64,000 nt of DNA from Granulicella sp. L46 (GCF_009765785.1 NZ_LMUT01000005.1:105955-169954); one strand, 5' to 3'. Shown: positions 1 to 8,374, numbered from the stretch's first letter. Program-made: numbers and translations. The notes: generated by a model not told the origin, from the letters alone.

Positions 1-2
1 CG

Positions 3-200
3 CTGGTATTGACGGTGCTGGGAACGGTTGTGGATTTGCAGGTTGGACGCTGGGCTGCGGCGTTCTTTGGGCTACCGTCGAGCGCGGTGCATCACGGGTT
101 GTTGGCGCTTTGGATTGCGCCGTCGTTTGGGTTGCTGGTGTTGTTTCCGATGCTGCCGTTGTTGTCGGCGAAAGGGAATGGGAAGGGAAGGACGATATGA
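3..200 (+). CDS. C-terminal fragment of a membrane protein (5' cut by window edge)
   Basis: The reading frame is open from the left edge to a TGA and encodes about 65 residues. It holds two hydrophobic stretches separated by a short loop and ends in a basic tail (KGNGKGR). The stop overlaps the start of the next gene in an ATGA arrangement, so the two are probably translationally coupled in one operon. Too little is visible to name a family. An internal start giving a tiny 63-residue protein is possible, but truncation by the window edge is the simpler reading. Confidence 0.5.
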   Translation: MVLTVLGTVVDLQVGRWAAAFFGLPSSAVHHGLLALWIAPSFGLLVLFPMLPLLSAKGNGKGRTI

Positions 201-646
201 AGAAGTTTATGGAGTTGGTGCCGAAGGGCGTGAAGGTTACCGCGGTGGTTTGGATGTGCGCGATTGTGGTGTTGGGGATTGTGGCTGGCTGGATGTTTCC
301 GCATTGGGGAGATAGCGGGAGTTGCCACATGGGGGCGGTGGCAAGCGTGGCGATTGGCGCGATCGGCGGGCTGGTGATGGGCGCGTTTATGGCGGCGTGG
401 ACGCTTTGCCTGGGGTATGTGTATGCGGATGCGAAGCGGCGGGGGATGCGGCCGGTGCTGTGGACGCTGATTGCGGCGCTGTTTCCTCACCTGTTCGGGT
501 TCCTGCTGTACTTTGCGCTGCGGCAGCCGATGACGCCACGATGCCCGAAGTGCGGGCAGCCTGTGACGCTGGACCAGCGATTCTGCTCGTGGTGCGGAAC
601 GCCGGCGCCGGTGGCTTCCGGGGCGGAGTCTGGGCCCGCAGTTTGA
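197..646 (+). CDS. Small membrane protein with C-terminal zinc ribbon
   Basis: This 149-residue protein has an N-terminal transmembrane helix (about residues 16-37), further hydrophobic segments to about residue 110, and a cytosolic C-terminal zinc-ribbon motif CPKCGQ...FCSWCG typical of zinc_ribbon_2 domains. The chosen ATG overlaps the upstream stop (ATGA). A start 29 codons earlier would lie inside the upstream gene. The four cysteines should bind one zinc ion; the biological role is unknown. Proteins of this design (membrane anchor plus zinc ribbon) are common as uncharacterised genes in Acidobacteriota. Confidence 0.75.
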   Translation: MKKFMELVPKGVKVTAVVWMCAIVVLGIVAGWMFPHWGDSGSCHMGAVASVAIGAIGGLVMGAFMAAWTLCLGYVYADAKRRGMRPVLWTLIAALFPHLFGFLLYFALRQPMTPRCPKCGQPVTLDQRFCSWCGTPAPVASGAESGPAV

Positions 647-816
647 GGAGGTTAGGATGCTAGCCTTCTGGGCTGAAAAAAATGAGCGAAATCACTGCCA
701 ATCGTTGTTGAACGGGACTATTATGCTGTCGAACCGCCTCTCCTACCCCCCGAGCCCGGGAAGAACCTGACTTGCTCGGTATCAGGACGGCTCAATACTG
801 AGTCTTGAGGTGTTGT

Positions 817-1089
817 ATGGAAATGCTACGTGTTTTGGTCATTGCGTGGGGAGCTGTTGGGGCCGCGTTGCTGGTGCTGCTTGGATACCGTGGAACGCTG
901 ACACGGTATGAAGAAGACCAGATCTTTCTGAGTGATGCGGTCAGCATGGAGTCTCAGCAACAGACCGACATTCAGCGGAAGCTGCTGAGAATCCGACCGG
1001 CTCTGGTTACCATGGTATGGACGATTGGTGCGCTGACGGCCGTGATTCTTGTGGTGTTTGTCAAGGACATGGTGTCGCACCTGCTGTAG
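817..1089 (+). CDS. Small two-helix membrane protein, paralogue of the gene at 30609-30887
   Basis: The product is 90 residues, with a hydrophobic helix at about 5-24, a polar central segment and a second helix at about 64-84. The motif YRGTLT at 24-29 and the pattern E-x-DQ-x-FLS at 33-39 recur at the same residue positions in the 92-residue protein encoded at 30609-30887 on the minus strand, so the two are clear paralogues. The ATG was chosen because GAGG lies six bases upstream; a TTG four codons earlier is less likely. I recognise no named family. The intact frame and the conserved paralogue argue that it is real. Confidence 0.75.
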   Translation: MEMLRVLVIAWGAVGAALLVLLGYRGTLTRYEEDQIFLSDAVSMESQQQTDIQRKLLRIRPALVTMVWTIGALTAVILVVFVKDMVSHLL

Positions 1090-1249
1090 AGAGTTTGTAC
1101 AGGGTAGGGGTAGCCGGAGCGGCGGGCTCCGGCGCGGCGCACTGCCGCACTTTCGGGCCATCGCGTGAGGCTTCGCGCGATTGGGGAGAGTCTTTTATAG
1201 AATCGGGAAGAGCCCAGGTGATTGACGGGGTTGCGATCGAGACTGGGTA

Positions 1250-2107
1250 GTGGGGTGCGTGCTGGACGCAGGGAAGCCATCGAGGACGGCGTTGGGGGTG
1301 GCGATCCGCAGAGCCACGCATCAGTTGTACGATGCAGAGCCGCGGGTGCTGGACGATCCGATAGCAGTGCCGCTGCTGCGCAAGACGTATGGGGCAAAGC
1401 TGGATGAGGCGGCGGGGACGTTCAACGAACGATCGTCGCTGGGAATGCGGGCGTGGATGGTGTCGCGCAGCCGGTTTGCCGAGGACAAGCTGGCGGAGGC
1501 GGTGAGACGCGGGGCGGAGCAGTATGTGCTGCTGGGGGCGGGGCTGGACACGTTTGCGCATCGCAATCCGCATGCCGGGGTGAGGGTGTTCGAGGTGGAC
1601 CATCCGGCGACGCAGGCGTGGAAGCGATGGCTGGTGGCGGAGAGTGGTCTGCCGGAGGTGGATGACGTGCAGTATGTGCCGGTGGACTTTGAGCGGCAGA
1701 GCCTGGCGGCGGAGCTGGAGGCTGGGGGCCTCGATGGCTCGAAGCCAACGATGTTTGCGTGGCTGGGGGTGGTGCTGTATCTGACGCATCCTGCGTTTCG
1801 GGGCACGCTGGATTGGATCAGCGGATTTCCCGAGGGGAGTGGTGTGGTGATGGATTATGCGCTGCCGCGGCATGCGCTGCCGGAGGAAGAGCTAGAGGGC
1901 CGGGATCTGCTGTCGGCGAGGGTTGCGAGTATTGGCGAACCGTTTCAGCTTTTCTTCACACCGGAAGAGATGGGGGCGGAGCTGGCTGCGTTTCAGGAGA
2001 TTGAGGATGTGGACACGAACGAGATCAACGCCCGGTATCTGGCGAATCGGACGGATCGATTGAGCCTGGGAGGCAAGGGCGGGCGAATGGTGTGTGCGTG
2101 GCGGTGA
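1250..2107 (+). CDS. Class I SAM-dependent methyltransferase, leucine carboxyl methyltransferase-like (TIGR00027-type)
   Basis: The 285-residue protein matches the bacterial leucine carboxyl methyltransferase-like family. It carries the glycine motif LLGAGLDTFAHR, which forms the S-adenosylmethionine pocket, followed by the acidic loop VFEVDHPATQAWKR that contacts the cofactor ribose, and the family N-terminus with RRATHQLYD and DDPIA. These enzymes transfer a methyl group, but the substrate of most members, including this one, is unknown. GTG at 1250 is the earliest start in frame; GTG at 1259 is an alternative. The gene ends just before the epimerase gene, so the two may be co-transcribed. 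Confidence 0.85.
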   Translation: MGCVLDAGKPSRTALGVAIRRATHQLYDAEPRVLDDPIAVPLLRKTYGAKLDEAAGTFNERSSLGMRAWMVSRSRFAEDKLAEAVRRGAEQYVLLGAGLDTFAHRNPHAGVRVFEVDHPATQAWKRWLVAESGLPEVDDVQYVPVDFERQSLAAELEAGGLDGSKPTMFAWLGVVLYLTHPAFRGTLDWISGFPEGSGVVMDYALPRHALPEEELEGRDLLSARVASIGEPFQLFFTPEEMGAELAAFQEIEDVDTNEINARYLANRTDRLSLGGKGGRMVCAWR

Positions 2108-2141
2108 GAGGGATGCGGGGTGGGTTGTATGCTGGACACCT

Positions 2142-3209
2142 ATGGGAATCGTCGATTCGGGAACGCAGGTAAAGACTGAGATGTTTGGGACGCTGGCTGG
2201 TGGCGGCGTTGTGCAGAAGTACACGCTGACGAGCGCTGAGGTTGAGTTGGAGCTGATCTCGTATGGCGCGCGGGTGGTGGCGTTGAAGACGAAAGATCGC
2301 GATGGAGTTTGGGGCGATGTGACGTTGGGGTATGGCGAGCTGAAGCCTTACGTGGAGAACACGAATGCGTTCTTTGGGGTGATTGCGGGACGGTATGCGA
2401 ATCGGATTGCGAATGGGCGGTTTGAGCTCGAGGGCAAGACGGTGCAGACGACGATTAATGACGGCGAGAATATGCTGCATGGCGGGGTGGAGGGGTTTGA
2501 TCAGCGGAACTGGGAGGGCGAGGTGGTGGCCGATGGCGTGGAGTTTGCGCTGGTGAGTCCGGATGGCGATCAGGGGTATCCGGGGGCGCTGACGGTGCGG
2601 GTTCGGTACACGCTGAAGGGGAGTGTGGTGCGGATTGATTACTCGGCGAAGAGCGATAAGACGACGGTGGTGAACCTGACGAATCATGCGTACTTCAATT
2701 TGGATGGAGAGGCTTCGGGGACGATTCTGGGAGAGGAACTGACGCTGGAGGCGGATGCGTATACGCCGGTGACGGATGCGGCGGCGATTCCTACAGGAGA
2801 GATTGCGAAGGTGGAAGGGACGCCGTTTGATTTTCGTAAGGCTACGGTCATTGGGTCGCGGATTGGCGAGACGAACGACCAGCTGACGTTTGGGCGTGGG
2901 TATGACCATAACTGGGTGGTGCGGGGGAAGGCTGGGGAGTTGAGGCCGGCGGCGAAGGTGGTTGCGCCGAAGTCGGGGCGGGTGCTGGTGGTGGAGACTA
3001 CGGAGCCGGCTATTCAGTTTTATTCGGGGAATTTTTTGGATGGAACGCTGGTGGGGAAGTCGGGCGTGGCGTATGTGCAGCGGAGTGGGTTTTGTTTGGA
3101 GACGCAGGCGTTTCCGGATGCGCCGAATCACGGGAATTTCCCTAGCGCGACGTTGAAGGCGGGGGAGGAGTATACGAGCGTGACTACTTGGGAGTTTGGG
3201 GTGGAGTAG
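2142..3209 (+). CDS. galM: Aldose 1-epimerase (galactose mutarotase)
   Basis: This enzyme interconverts the alpha and beta anomers of hexoses such as glucose and galactose. With the ATG at 2142 it has 355 residues, near the usual size. Family landmarks are FGVIAGRYANRI, NMLHGG (catalytic-site His near 113), LTNHAYFNLDG (His near 182) and the glutamate in FCLETQAFPDAPN (near 320) that acts as catalytic base. A further ATG at 2181 (MFGTLAGG) would also give a full domain, so the exact start is uncertain. A GTG/ATG farther upstream would overlap the methyltransferase gene. Confidence 0.93.
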   Translation: MGIVDSGTQVKTEMFGTLAGGGVVQKYTLTSAEVELELISYGARVVALKTKDRDGVWGDVTLGYGELKPYVENTNAFFGVIAGRYANRIANGRFELEGKTVQTTINDGENMLHGGVEGFDQRNWEGEVVADGVEFALVSPDGDQGYPGALTVRVRYTLKGSVVRIDYSAKSDKTTVVNLTNHAYFNLDGEASGTILGEELTLEADAYTPVTDAAAIPTGEIAKVEGTPFDFRKATVIGSRIGETNDQLTFGRGYDHNWVVRGKAGELRPAAKVVAPKSGRVLVVETTEPAIQFYSGNFLDGTLVGKSGVAYVQRSGFCLETQAFPDAPNHGNFPSATLKAGEEYTSVTTWEFGVE

Positions 3210-3932
3210 GGTTGGCGCGGACGGATTGTTTCTGGCAAAGACAAAGGCGGAATGCAGGGACTCTCCGCTGCGCTGCGCTTCAGTCGAGATGACGGCGGTG
3301 TTGGTGGGCGAAGAGGATTCCGGGGGCTAAAGCCCTGAGGTTTGGGCTGGGATATTGTCCGGGCTGAAGCCCGGACCTATCTCAGGAGCAAGCGCAACGG
3401 CGGATGAGGGCGGCTGGTGGGTGGGGTGTAGGTGGGAAGAACGGGAGACAGCAGGTTCCTCGCTGCGCTCGGAATGACAGCCAGAAAGGCAAGTGCAATG
3501 GCGAAAGCGGAATACAGGGGTCTCTCCGCTACGGCGGCTGTGCCGCCTTCGGTCGAGATGACGGAGTGGTGGGTTAGGAGTTTGCCAAGAACGGGAGACA
3601 GCGGGTTCCTCGCTGCGCTCGGAATGACAGCCAGAAAGGCAAGTGCAAGTACAGGAACAACAGCAACAGCAACGACAAATACGGTGGTCCTTCACTGCGT
3701 TCAGGATGACGGCGGGAAACTTGCAACCGCAACAGCAACAGCAGGTTCCTCGCTGCGCTCGGAATGACAGCCAGAAAGGCAAGAGCAAAGGCAGGAGCAA
3801 AGGCAGGAGCAAAGGCAAGAGTAACGGCAGGAGCAAAGGCAAAGGCGGAATGCAGGGATCTCTCCACTGCGTCTTCGCTGCGTTGCGACTTCGGTCGAGA
3901 TGACGGCGGTGTTGGTGGGCGAAGAGGTTGGA
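3210..3932. repeat. Non-coding cluster of interspersed repeat copies
   Basis: No gene is visible in these 723 bases. Instead there are at least seven copies of two related short repeats. Type A has the core CTCGCTGCGCTCGGAATGAC (about 3450-3490, 3602-3650, 3742-3781; a variant at 3689-3716). Type B ends in GGTCGAGATGACGG (about 3253-3309, 3521-3562, 3856-3909). The outermost type B copies share a long flanking tail, GGTGTTGGTGGGCGAAGAGG, so the cluster is bounded by near-identical direct repeats. Such elements translate to 'SERSEEP' or 'SAARN' in open frames and resemble REP-like elements scattered in many acidobacterial genomes. Confidence 0.8.
3775..3848. repeat. Tandem array of a 12-bp unit
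   Basis: Directly after a type A repeat copy the sequence becomes a degenerate tandem array of about six units of the form AAAGGCARGAGC (R is A or G). The unit resembles the repeat tail AGAAAGGCAAGTGCAA, so the array looks like a local slippage expansion of that tail. It has no start or stop context and lies between genes. Confidence 0.7.
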
Positions 3933-4526
3933 TTAGTGGGAGCTGGCTATCTGGCGGTCCAGGGTGTCTAGCTGTTGGGGGTCTAGTTGCTGGCGGATCT
4001 GGAGAAAGGTGTGGGCGTATTCCTTTTCGAGGTCGCTGCGGGCCTGGGAGACGCGGTCGATGGCGGCGAAGACTTTGGTTTCGTCTTGAAGATCGGTGCG
4101 GGAGAGGCTGGCGAGGCCGATCTGTTCGCGCTGGAGGTTGGTGTAGAGGTTGGTGATGGTGGGCCAGTTGGTCTCGAAGATGTTGTCCATGCGGTGCTGC
4201 TGATCGGAGGAGAGGTTGAGCTTTTTGACGGTGCCGTGATCGTCCCACCAGCGACCGTTGAGGCCTAACTGCAGGCCCATGCGGGGTTGACCGTGGGAGT
4301 CGAACCTGGGGTGTTCGAAGCGGCCGGGGTTGCCGGGTGCGGGGGCGTGCATGCCGCGCTCGCCCATCATGCCGCCGGGATTGCCGGTTCCCATGGGATG
4401 GCCGCCGCCTCCGTGCTGGGCCAGGGCGGGGGTTGAAGCGAGGGTCACGAACAGACACAACGGCGCAGCTACCAGCAGGGCAAAGCGCCCGGCGACGATG
4501 CGTCGAGATGTGAGGTTAAGGGTCAA
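3933..4526 (-). CDS. Spy/CpxP-like periplasmic protein
   Basis: The 197-residue product begins with a signal peptide ending near TPALAQ. A Gly/His/Met/Pro-rich linker follows, then an all-alpha C-terminal half with LTxxQ-type motifs (LSSDQQHRMD near 110 and LDPQQLDTLD near 180). These are the hallmarks of the Spy/CpxP/zinc-resistance family of periplasmic chaperones and metal sensors. It is the last gene of a three-gene minus-strand operon with an ECF sigma factor and its anti-sigma factor and lies 19 bases after the latter. This suggests an envelope-stress response in which the sigma factor drives its own chaperone; that link is inference. Confidence 0.75.
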   Translation of the reverse strand: MTLNLTSRRIVAGRFALLVAAPLCLFVTLASTPALAQHGGGGHPMGTGNPGGMMGERGMHAPAPGNPGRFEHPRFDSHGQPRMGLQLGLNGRWWDDHGTVKKLNLSSDQQHRMDNIFETNWPTITNLYTNLQREQIGLASLSRTDLQDETKVFAAIDRVSQARSDLEKEYAHTFLQIRQQLDPQQLDTLDRQIASSH

Positions 4527-4545
4527 GCGTCCTCAGCAGTCTGAA

Positions 4546-5175
4546 TTAGTCCTGGATCGAAGCCGGGGGCCCGGGATTGGGTGCGGTCGGGGATTGGAGG
4601 CCGAGGGCCGCGGGTGAATCGGTGGCGGGATCGAGAGAGGCGTCGATGTTATGAAGCATTTGATTGTCGGCGGAGACCTGGGCGGCGGAGTGGGCGGCGC
4701 GCGGAGGAGGGGCGATGCTGGCGGTCTCGGTGAGCGCGGGAGCCTTGGGCGCGACGGATGGTTGCTGAATTGGAGCCGGTTGGGCCGATGCAGCGGGCGC
4801 GGGCTGGGGTGTGTTCAGGACGGAGAACTGGTGGGTGGCATTGATGAAGGCGAAGCCGAGGGCCATCGAGAGCGTGGCGGTCGCCCAGGCTGTGTGACGC
4901 TGCCAACTGGGGCGTTGCGAGGGGATGGGGATGGGTAGAGTGGCGGAGCGGCGCTCGCTCCAGGCGGTGGAGACTTGCTGGAAGCTGGCGATGGGCGAGC
5001 GGGCAGCAGCAACGCGCTCGGCGCAGAGAGTGCAGGCGGCGAGGTGCGCGGCAGGGGTGGCGGCGAGGTCGCCGATGAGGAGGTCGTCAATCTGGTCCGG
5101 CGTCAGGTGGTGCGTGAGACGCGCGGCGGAAGACTCGGCGGCGATGAAGGCGAGTTGGTCCGGATGATTGTTCAT
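4546..5175 (-). CDS. Membrane anti-sigma factor with zinc-finger-like HxxxCxxC motif
   Basis: The 209-residue protein has a cytoplasmic N-terminal domain with the motif HLAACTLC (about residues 44-51), typical of zf-HC2/ZAS anti-sigma domains. A single transmembrane segment follows near 92-112, then a Pro/Ala-rich periplasmic tail. Its ATG overlaps the TGA of the sigma-factor gene (ATGA), the usual coupling of sigma and anti-sigma production. It should sequester the sigma factor until an envelope signal releases it. The specific signal cannot be told from sequence. Confidence 0.82.
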   Translation of the reverse strand: MNNHPDQLAFIAAESSAARLTHHLTPDQIDDLLIGDLAATPAAHLAACTLCAERVAAARSPIASFQQVSTAWSERRSATLPIPIPSQRPSWQRHTAWATATLSMALGFAFINATHQFSVLNTPQPAPAASAQPAPIQQPSVAPKAPALTETASIAPPPRAAHSAAQVSADNQMLHNIDASLDPATDSPAALGLQSPTAPNPGPPASIQD

Positions 5176-5855
5176 AGGGTTTCTCCGGCAGGATGGGATT
5201 CAGGTGATGCGGTGTGTTGCGAACTCCGTGCTCGGCGGCGCGGTTTGGGGTTACGGGCTTGGTCGGGTGTGGCTGACTGGGCGGCGCGAACCTGGGCGCG
5301 CACGGATTTGAGCGCGCGGTGGAGATGAGTCTTGACGGTGTTGACGGGGATGTTGGTGATGGCGGCGATCTCGGAGAGCTCGAGGTCTTCAGAGAAACGC
5401 ATGAGGAAGACGGTGCGCTGGTTGGGCGAGAGGTTCTGGAGGGCGGCGTAGACCTGGGCGGCCTTTTCTTTGACCAGGAGACGGGACTCGGGGGAGCTCT
5501 CGGGGCTGGGGAGGAAGTTGGCGGCGTCGGTGATGTCGATGGCGGTGGCGCGGGCCTGGCGCCAGAAGCGGAACTTCTGCAGGCGCTGCTGATCGCGAAT
5601 GAGATTGACGGCGATGCTGGTGAGCCAGGTACTGACGGAGCAGTCGCCGCGGAAACGTTCGCGGGCGTTGTAGGCCTTGAGGAAGCAATCCTGGGTGATG
5701 GATTCGGCGAGGTCAGCGTCGCCGACGGAGAAGGCAACAAAGCGCAGCAGCCGTGGCCTGTGGGTGCGGACCAGGGTGTCCATGTCGTCCAGCTCCGAGG
5801 CGGTGCGCTCGGTGGCGGGGACGTTGGCGATGGATGCGTCGAGAGCTAACTGCAT
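5172..5855 (-). CDS. ECF-family RNA polymerase sigma factor
   Basis: The protein has 227 residues and contains sigma70 region 2 (about 25-95, with the ITQDCFLKAYNARERF core-binding helix and FRGDCSVSTWLTSIAVNL) and region 4 (about 135-190, with LSEIAAITNIPVNTVKTHLHRAL as the DNA-binding helix-turn-helix). The C-terminal tail is basic and probably disordered. A strong GGAG-type site lies about 20 bases upstream of the ATG, farther than usual, so translation initiation may be weak or the start may differ. It heads the operon with the anti-sigma and Spy-like genes. Confidence 0.9.
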   Translation of the reverse strand: MQLALDASIANVPATERTASELDDMDTLVRTHRPRLLRFVAFSVGDADLAESITQDCFLKAYNARERFRGDCSVSTWLTSIAVNLIRDQQRLQKFRFWRQARATAIDITDAANFLPSPESSPESRLLVKEKAAQVYAALQNLSPNQRTVFLMRFSEDLELSEIAAITNIPVNTVKTHLHRALKSVRAQVRAAQSATPDQARNPKPRRRARSSQHTASPESHPAGETL

Positions 5856-5990
5856 ATGGTTGGAGACGTGCGGGCCTCTCCTTCAGGTTACATAAAAGAT
5901 GAGGGAATTCGGGGGGAAGTTTCAGGGTGGGGGTTCGTCTTCTGGACGATTGGCTCGCCGCGCTCGCGGGAGCCGCTGCGCGACTCGAAA

Positions 5991-6026
5991 TACGGGGGTC
6001 CTTCACTTCGCTCAGGATGACGGCGG
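5991..6026. repeat. Interspersed repeat copy (type A)
   Basis: The sequence GGTCCTTCACTTCGCTCAGGATGACGG, found between the sigma factor and permease genes, is one more copy of the short element seen at 3689-3716 and 16991-17024. It lies 18 bases downstream of the permease stop codon. Confidence 0.7.
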
Positions 6027-6044
6027 GTGGTGGTGGGGAGGGGG

Positions 6045-7307
6045 CTAATGGGATGCTTTGTCAGAGGCTTGGGCGGATTCGGCGGCGTGGGCGGCGGACT
6101 CGGCTGCGGAGGCTGCCGAGGCTTCGGCGGCGTGGGCGGCGGCGGCGGCCTCCTTGGATTCGGTGTAGGCGACGGCGGCGGCCTCCTTGGATTCGGTGTA
6201 GGCGACGGCGGCGGCCTGGGCGGCGGCCTGAGCGGCTTCGGCGGCGTCCTGCTGAACGAAGTACTCGTCGATGATGACGGCGATAAGGGCGGCGGTGGGG
6301 ATGGCGACGAGAGCTCCGACGATGCCAGCGAGGTCTGAACCTACGAGCAGGGCGACGATGACCGAGAGACCGAGGAGGTTGACGCGGCTGCGCATGATGC
6401 GGGGGGTGAGGAAGCCGTTTTCTATTTGGATATAGATGACGTAGAAGATGAGGACGCCAGCCATCTTGGTCCAGGAATCGGTCGCGGCTACGCAGGCTGC
6501 GAGCACGATGGTGATGAGACCGCCGGCGATGGGAATGATGTTGAGCAAACCCATGAGTACGCCGAGGAGAACGAAATATTTTACATGCAGGAGGCCGAAG
6601 ACGATGGTGCTGCAAACGCCGAGGATGAGCATGAGGGCGAGTTGACCGATGAGCCAGCTGCTCATGCGCGCTTCGCCGATGACGAGGGTTTTGGCGAGGC
6701 GGTCGCGAGAACCGTCGGGGACGAAGGAGAGGAGGTAGTAGTAGACAGCGTCGCCTTCGAGCATGAAGTAGATGCAGAGGATGAAGGCGGTGATGAGGTC
6801 GAGGAAGTGGCCGAGCCAGAGCGGAGCGGTAGCGAAGATGTATTGCGCGGTGGCTGCGAGGGCGGCTTCACTTTTTGCGGCGAGAGAGTCGACGCCGAAT
6901 TTGTCTGCCATGGGCAGATGTTTGAGTTTGGCAATGAGGCTGGGGATGCGTGGGGGAAGGTCAGTAGCAAAGTGCTGGATGTCTTTGGCTACGGGGGGAA
7001 GGGCTACATAGAGGAAGACGGTAAGAGCGGCGAAGACGGAGAAGACGAGGGCAACGATCGCGACCGGACGCGAGGGCGAGTATTTGCGGATGCGCAGGCA
7101 CATGATGCGCTGCACGATGGGGCCGAGGACGACGGCGAAGAGCGCGCTGACGTAAACGATCTCAAGAACCTGGCGAAGGCGCCAGGCTAGCGCGAGGCAG
7201 AGAGCGATCCCAAAGGCGAAGAGGATGTAGCCGCGCACGGTGGAGACTTGCGTCGCGTGATCGTCAGCGGGATTGGAGTTGTAGGGCTGCAGCGACAGCG
7301 GGCACAC
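6045..7307 (-). CDS. AI-2E family transporter (PF01594-type permease)
   Basis: The 420-residue integral membrane protein has the AI-2E exporter-superfamily layout. There are two N-terminal helices, a helix near 85-105, a long amphipathic segment with DLPPRIPSLIAKLKHLP, then a C-terminal bundle including GLLNIIPIAGGLITIVLAA and the signature ENGFLTPRIMRSRVNLLGLSVI. Members move small molecules or ions, and the substrate here is unknown. The last 60 residues are an unusual Ala/Glu-rich tail containing two tandem copies of YTESKEAAA. The GTG start sits right behind AAGGAGT, so the true start may be slightly downstream. Confidence 0.88.
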   Translation of the reverse strand: MCPLSLQPYNSNPADDHATQVSTVRGYILFAFGIALCLALAWRLRQVLEIVYVSALFAVVLGPIVQRIMCLRIRKYSPSRPVAIVALVFSVFAALTVFLYVALPPVAKDIQHFATDLPPRIPSLIAKLKHLPMADKFGVDSLAAKSEAALAATAQYIFATAPLWLGHFLDLITAFILCIYFMLEGDAVYYYLLSFVPDGSRDRLAKTLVIGEARMSSWLIGQLALMLILGVCSTIVFGLLHVKYFVLLGVLMGLLNIIPIAGGLITIVLAACVAATDSWTKMAGVLIFYVIYIQIENGFLTPRIMRSRVNLLGLSVIVALLVGSDLAGIVGALVAIPTAALIAVIIDEYFVQQDAAEAAQAAAQAAAVAYTESKEAAAVAYTESKEAAAAAHAAEASAASAAESAAHAAESAQASDKASH

Positions 7308-7399
7308 TCCTTGGTTGGGCGGATGCGGTTGTAACGGATGCTCTCACTTGGATGCAAGGGTGCGCAACTTGGCTGGCTACTGTTATTTAGTGGGTGTGG

Positions 7400-8179
7400 T
7401 TACTTGTTGGGTGCAGGAGGGATGAGTTTGATCTGGAAGATGGTGGGCCACTCTTTGCCGGTGACGAAGAGGCGGTCGTGCTGGGCGTCGTAGGCGATGC
7501 CGTTGAGGACGGCTTCGTCGTCGAGATGGAGCATGGGGGAGAGGAGGCCGGTGAGGTCGATCCAGGCGATGACATGGCCGTCGCGGGGATTGATGCGGGC
7601 GATGCGGTTGGTGTGCCAGACGTTGGCGTAGATCTCTCCGTGGATGTACTCGAGCTCGTTGAGGAGGGTGACGGGTGAGCCCTGGTCGGTGACGGTGATG
7701 TTGCGGACTTCGTGGAAGTCTTTGGGATCGCGGAAGCGGAGGGTGGCGGTGCCGTCGGAGGTGATGATGTGGGTGCCGTCGTGAGTCATGCCCCAGCCTT
7801 CGCCGGTGTAGGTAAAGTTGGCGAGCTTGTCGAGGGTGGCGCGGTTGTAGACGAAGCCTGCGTTGGTTTGCCAGGTCCACTCGTAGAGGTTGGAGCCCCA
7901 GTCGACGATGCCTTCGCCGAAGTATTGCGGGGCGAGGTCGATGTGCTGGGTGATGCGGCCGGTGGCGGGGTCGGTGACCAGGATTTGGGAGTGGCCCTTG
8001 ATGCCGGTGCCTTCGTAGAAGAGGCCGTTGAGGTAGAAGAAGCCTTCGGTGTAGGAGGAGGTGGAGTGGGGGAAGGTGGCGACAACTTTGTAGCTGTAGA
8101 CGGGGGTGGGCGAGGTTTGGGCCGGCGCGGAGGGGAGGGCGAAGAGCAAGGTGAGGGCGAGGAGGATGGCGCGGCGCAT
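7400..8179 (-). CDS. Glutaminyl-peptide cyclotransferase (Glu_cyclase_2 type), exported
   Basis: This 259-residue protein has a clear signal peptide ending near SAPAQ, followed by a five-bladed beta-propeller sequence typical of the plant-type glutaminyl cyclase family. Visible motifs are YTEGFFYLNG, EGTG, EWTWQ, EGWGMTHDG, LNELEYIHGEIYANVW and VLNGIAYD. The enzyme converts N-terminal glutamine into pyroglutamate in the periplasm, which protects proteins from aminopeptidases. It is 92 bases downstream of the permease start on the same strand and is probably transcribed from the intergenic region at 8180-8374. Confidence 0.9.
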   Translation of the reverse strand: MRRAILLALTLLFALPSAPAQTSPTPVYSYKVVATFPHSTSSYTEGFFYLNGLFYEGTGIKGHSQILVTDPATGRITQHIDLAPQYFGEGIVDWGSNLYEWTWQTNAGFVYNRATLDKLANFTYTGEGWGMTHDGTHIITSDGTATLRFRDPKDFHEVRNITVTDQGSPVTLLNELEYIHGEIYANVWHTNRIARINPRDGHVIAWIDLTGLLSPMLHLDDEAVLNGIAYDAQHDRLFVTGKEWPTIFQIKLIPPAPNK

Positions 8180-8374
8180 GAAGGTGAGGATATCGCAGAG
8201 GGGTAAGAATTACTGATTGCGCAATAGATGATCGTCGAGTTTAATCGCCGTCAGGAAGTGACTCGCAGTGCTTTGTTGTTTACGAACATTTTCGAGTGTG
8301 TGAAGGGTCTCCTTCTTATTTAGCTGAGTATGGGATGCTGCGGTCCAACGCCGGTATAGCTCATCGAGGTCAAC

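Noticed and set aside
3327-3842. Minus-strand frame with a Leu/Pro repeat N-terminus
   Set aside because: It is only the translation of the 12-bp tandem array and interspersed repeats (LLLP units, SERSEEP) and has no ribosome-binding site.
3240-3926. Possible CRISPR array because of repeated units
   Set aside because: Repeat copies are irregularly spaced, vary in length and also occur far away in the window; there are no uniform spacers and no cas genes.
8180-8374. Possible regulatory hairpins in the divergent gap before the amidohydrolase
   Set aside because: Only short, unconvincing inverted sequences are visible, and no consensus promoter could be supported on either strand.
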